Source of the DNA: Saprospiraceae bacterium
GTDB lineage: Bacteria > Bacteroidota > Bacteroidia > Bacteroidales > JAIPBB01
Direction: 5' to 3'
DNA: 14,089 nucleotides
Assembly: GCA_021739805.1 (NCBI GenBank)
Contig: JAIPBB010000125.1
Coordinates: 1 to 14,089, forward strand
Part shown: positions 13,848 to 14,089 of the stretch, one piece after another
Numbering within the stretch: the stretch's first letter is position 1
Layout of the letters: every line of letters starts with the position of its first letter
The notes under the pieces: model-generated
Seen by the model: only the letters and a program-made list of their open reading frames with translations
Told to the model about the DNA's origin: nothing
The model's database searches: none
Program-made: the position numbers and the translations under genes

Positions 13848-13991
13848 AATCAGTTTGTGAATCTCCAATTTGCAGTTCAATACAAAAATGACATCTTTTT
13901 ATTAATTTCTATTCAAAATCATTAAAATTTCACAAAACTTATTTCAACAAATTAACCCACATTGCAGTCAATAATTTATAACTACTTGATA

Positions 13992-14089
13992 TCAAGAAGA
14001 ATCATTTTTTGAAATTTCCACAGGTACCACTACGGATTTTTTTCTATGGAATGGTACATGCTTATAATTCAAAAGGTCGTAAACCTGTT
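13992..14089 (-). CDS. Possible 3' end of a gene entering from the right edge
   Basis: On the minus strand a frame enters at the window edge and stays open for 31 codons to TGA at 13992-13994. The residues include VYDLLNYKHVPFHRKKSVVV and end EISKNDSS. The hydrophilic end and mixed composition look like a real C terminus. The plus strand over the same bases is also open for about 35 codons without an upstream start, so the strand is uncertain. I recognise no family. Confidence 0.3.
   Translation of the reverse strand, partial: QVYDLLNYKHVPFHRKKSVVVPVEISKNDSS

Overview
The window is AT-rich DNA that fits a Bacteroidota genome, probably an environmental Bacteroidales or Marinilabiliales-type organism. 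The evidence is a DUF5916 outer-membrane protein, a fused FeoA-FeoB protein with a small Cys-rich partner, a PAS/GAF hybrid histidine kinase, the near absence of Shine-Dalgarno sites, and several TAnnTTTG-type -7 boxes. No species is assigned.

Positions 1-2243 are an accessory, repeat-laden stretch. Three small minus-strand genes of unknown function (two of them membrane proteins) sit in two modules. Each module is bracketed by copies of a hairpin-forming repeat with core CGAAGGGATTCG (136-189, 1231-1284, 1544-1598, with diverged copies at 1436-1482 and 2177-2221 and inverted copies near 1008-1026 and 2008-2023). A leader of about 165 bp is duplicated upstream of both modules (996-1164 and 1998-2163) and carries the same TATATTTG box in both copies. 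The region also holds coding debris: a 62-codon in-frame tail after the stop of the first gene, and a C-terminal gene remnant on the plus strand with its own terminator. It resembles an array of exchangeable cassettes, or a graveyard of toxin-tip/immunity genes. Both readings are inference.

Positions 2244-4380 are core genome: pyruvate kinase, a tRNA-Arg(ACG) with a terminator, and a DUF2061 membrane protein, all on the minus strand.

Positions 4381-8230 are an iron-uptake locus on the plus strand: feoAB fusion, then an intergenic block of two facing tandem-repeat arrays, an M50B-like membrane metallopeptidase gene starting at TTG, and a FeoB-associated Cys-rich membrane protein overlapping it by one base. 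A small palindrome lies at the expected transcription start of feoAB and could be an operator.

Positions 8483-11278 encode an orphan hybrid histidine kinase with a degenerate N-terminal receiver. Positions 11400-13847 encode a DUF5916 outer-membrane protein with a CBM9-like N-terminal domain. The last 240 bases hold no complete gene. A coding-like frame enters from the right edge on the minus strand.
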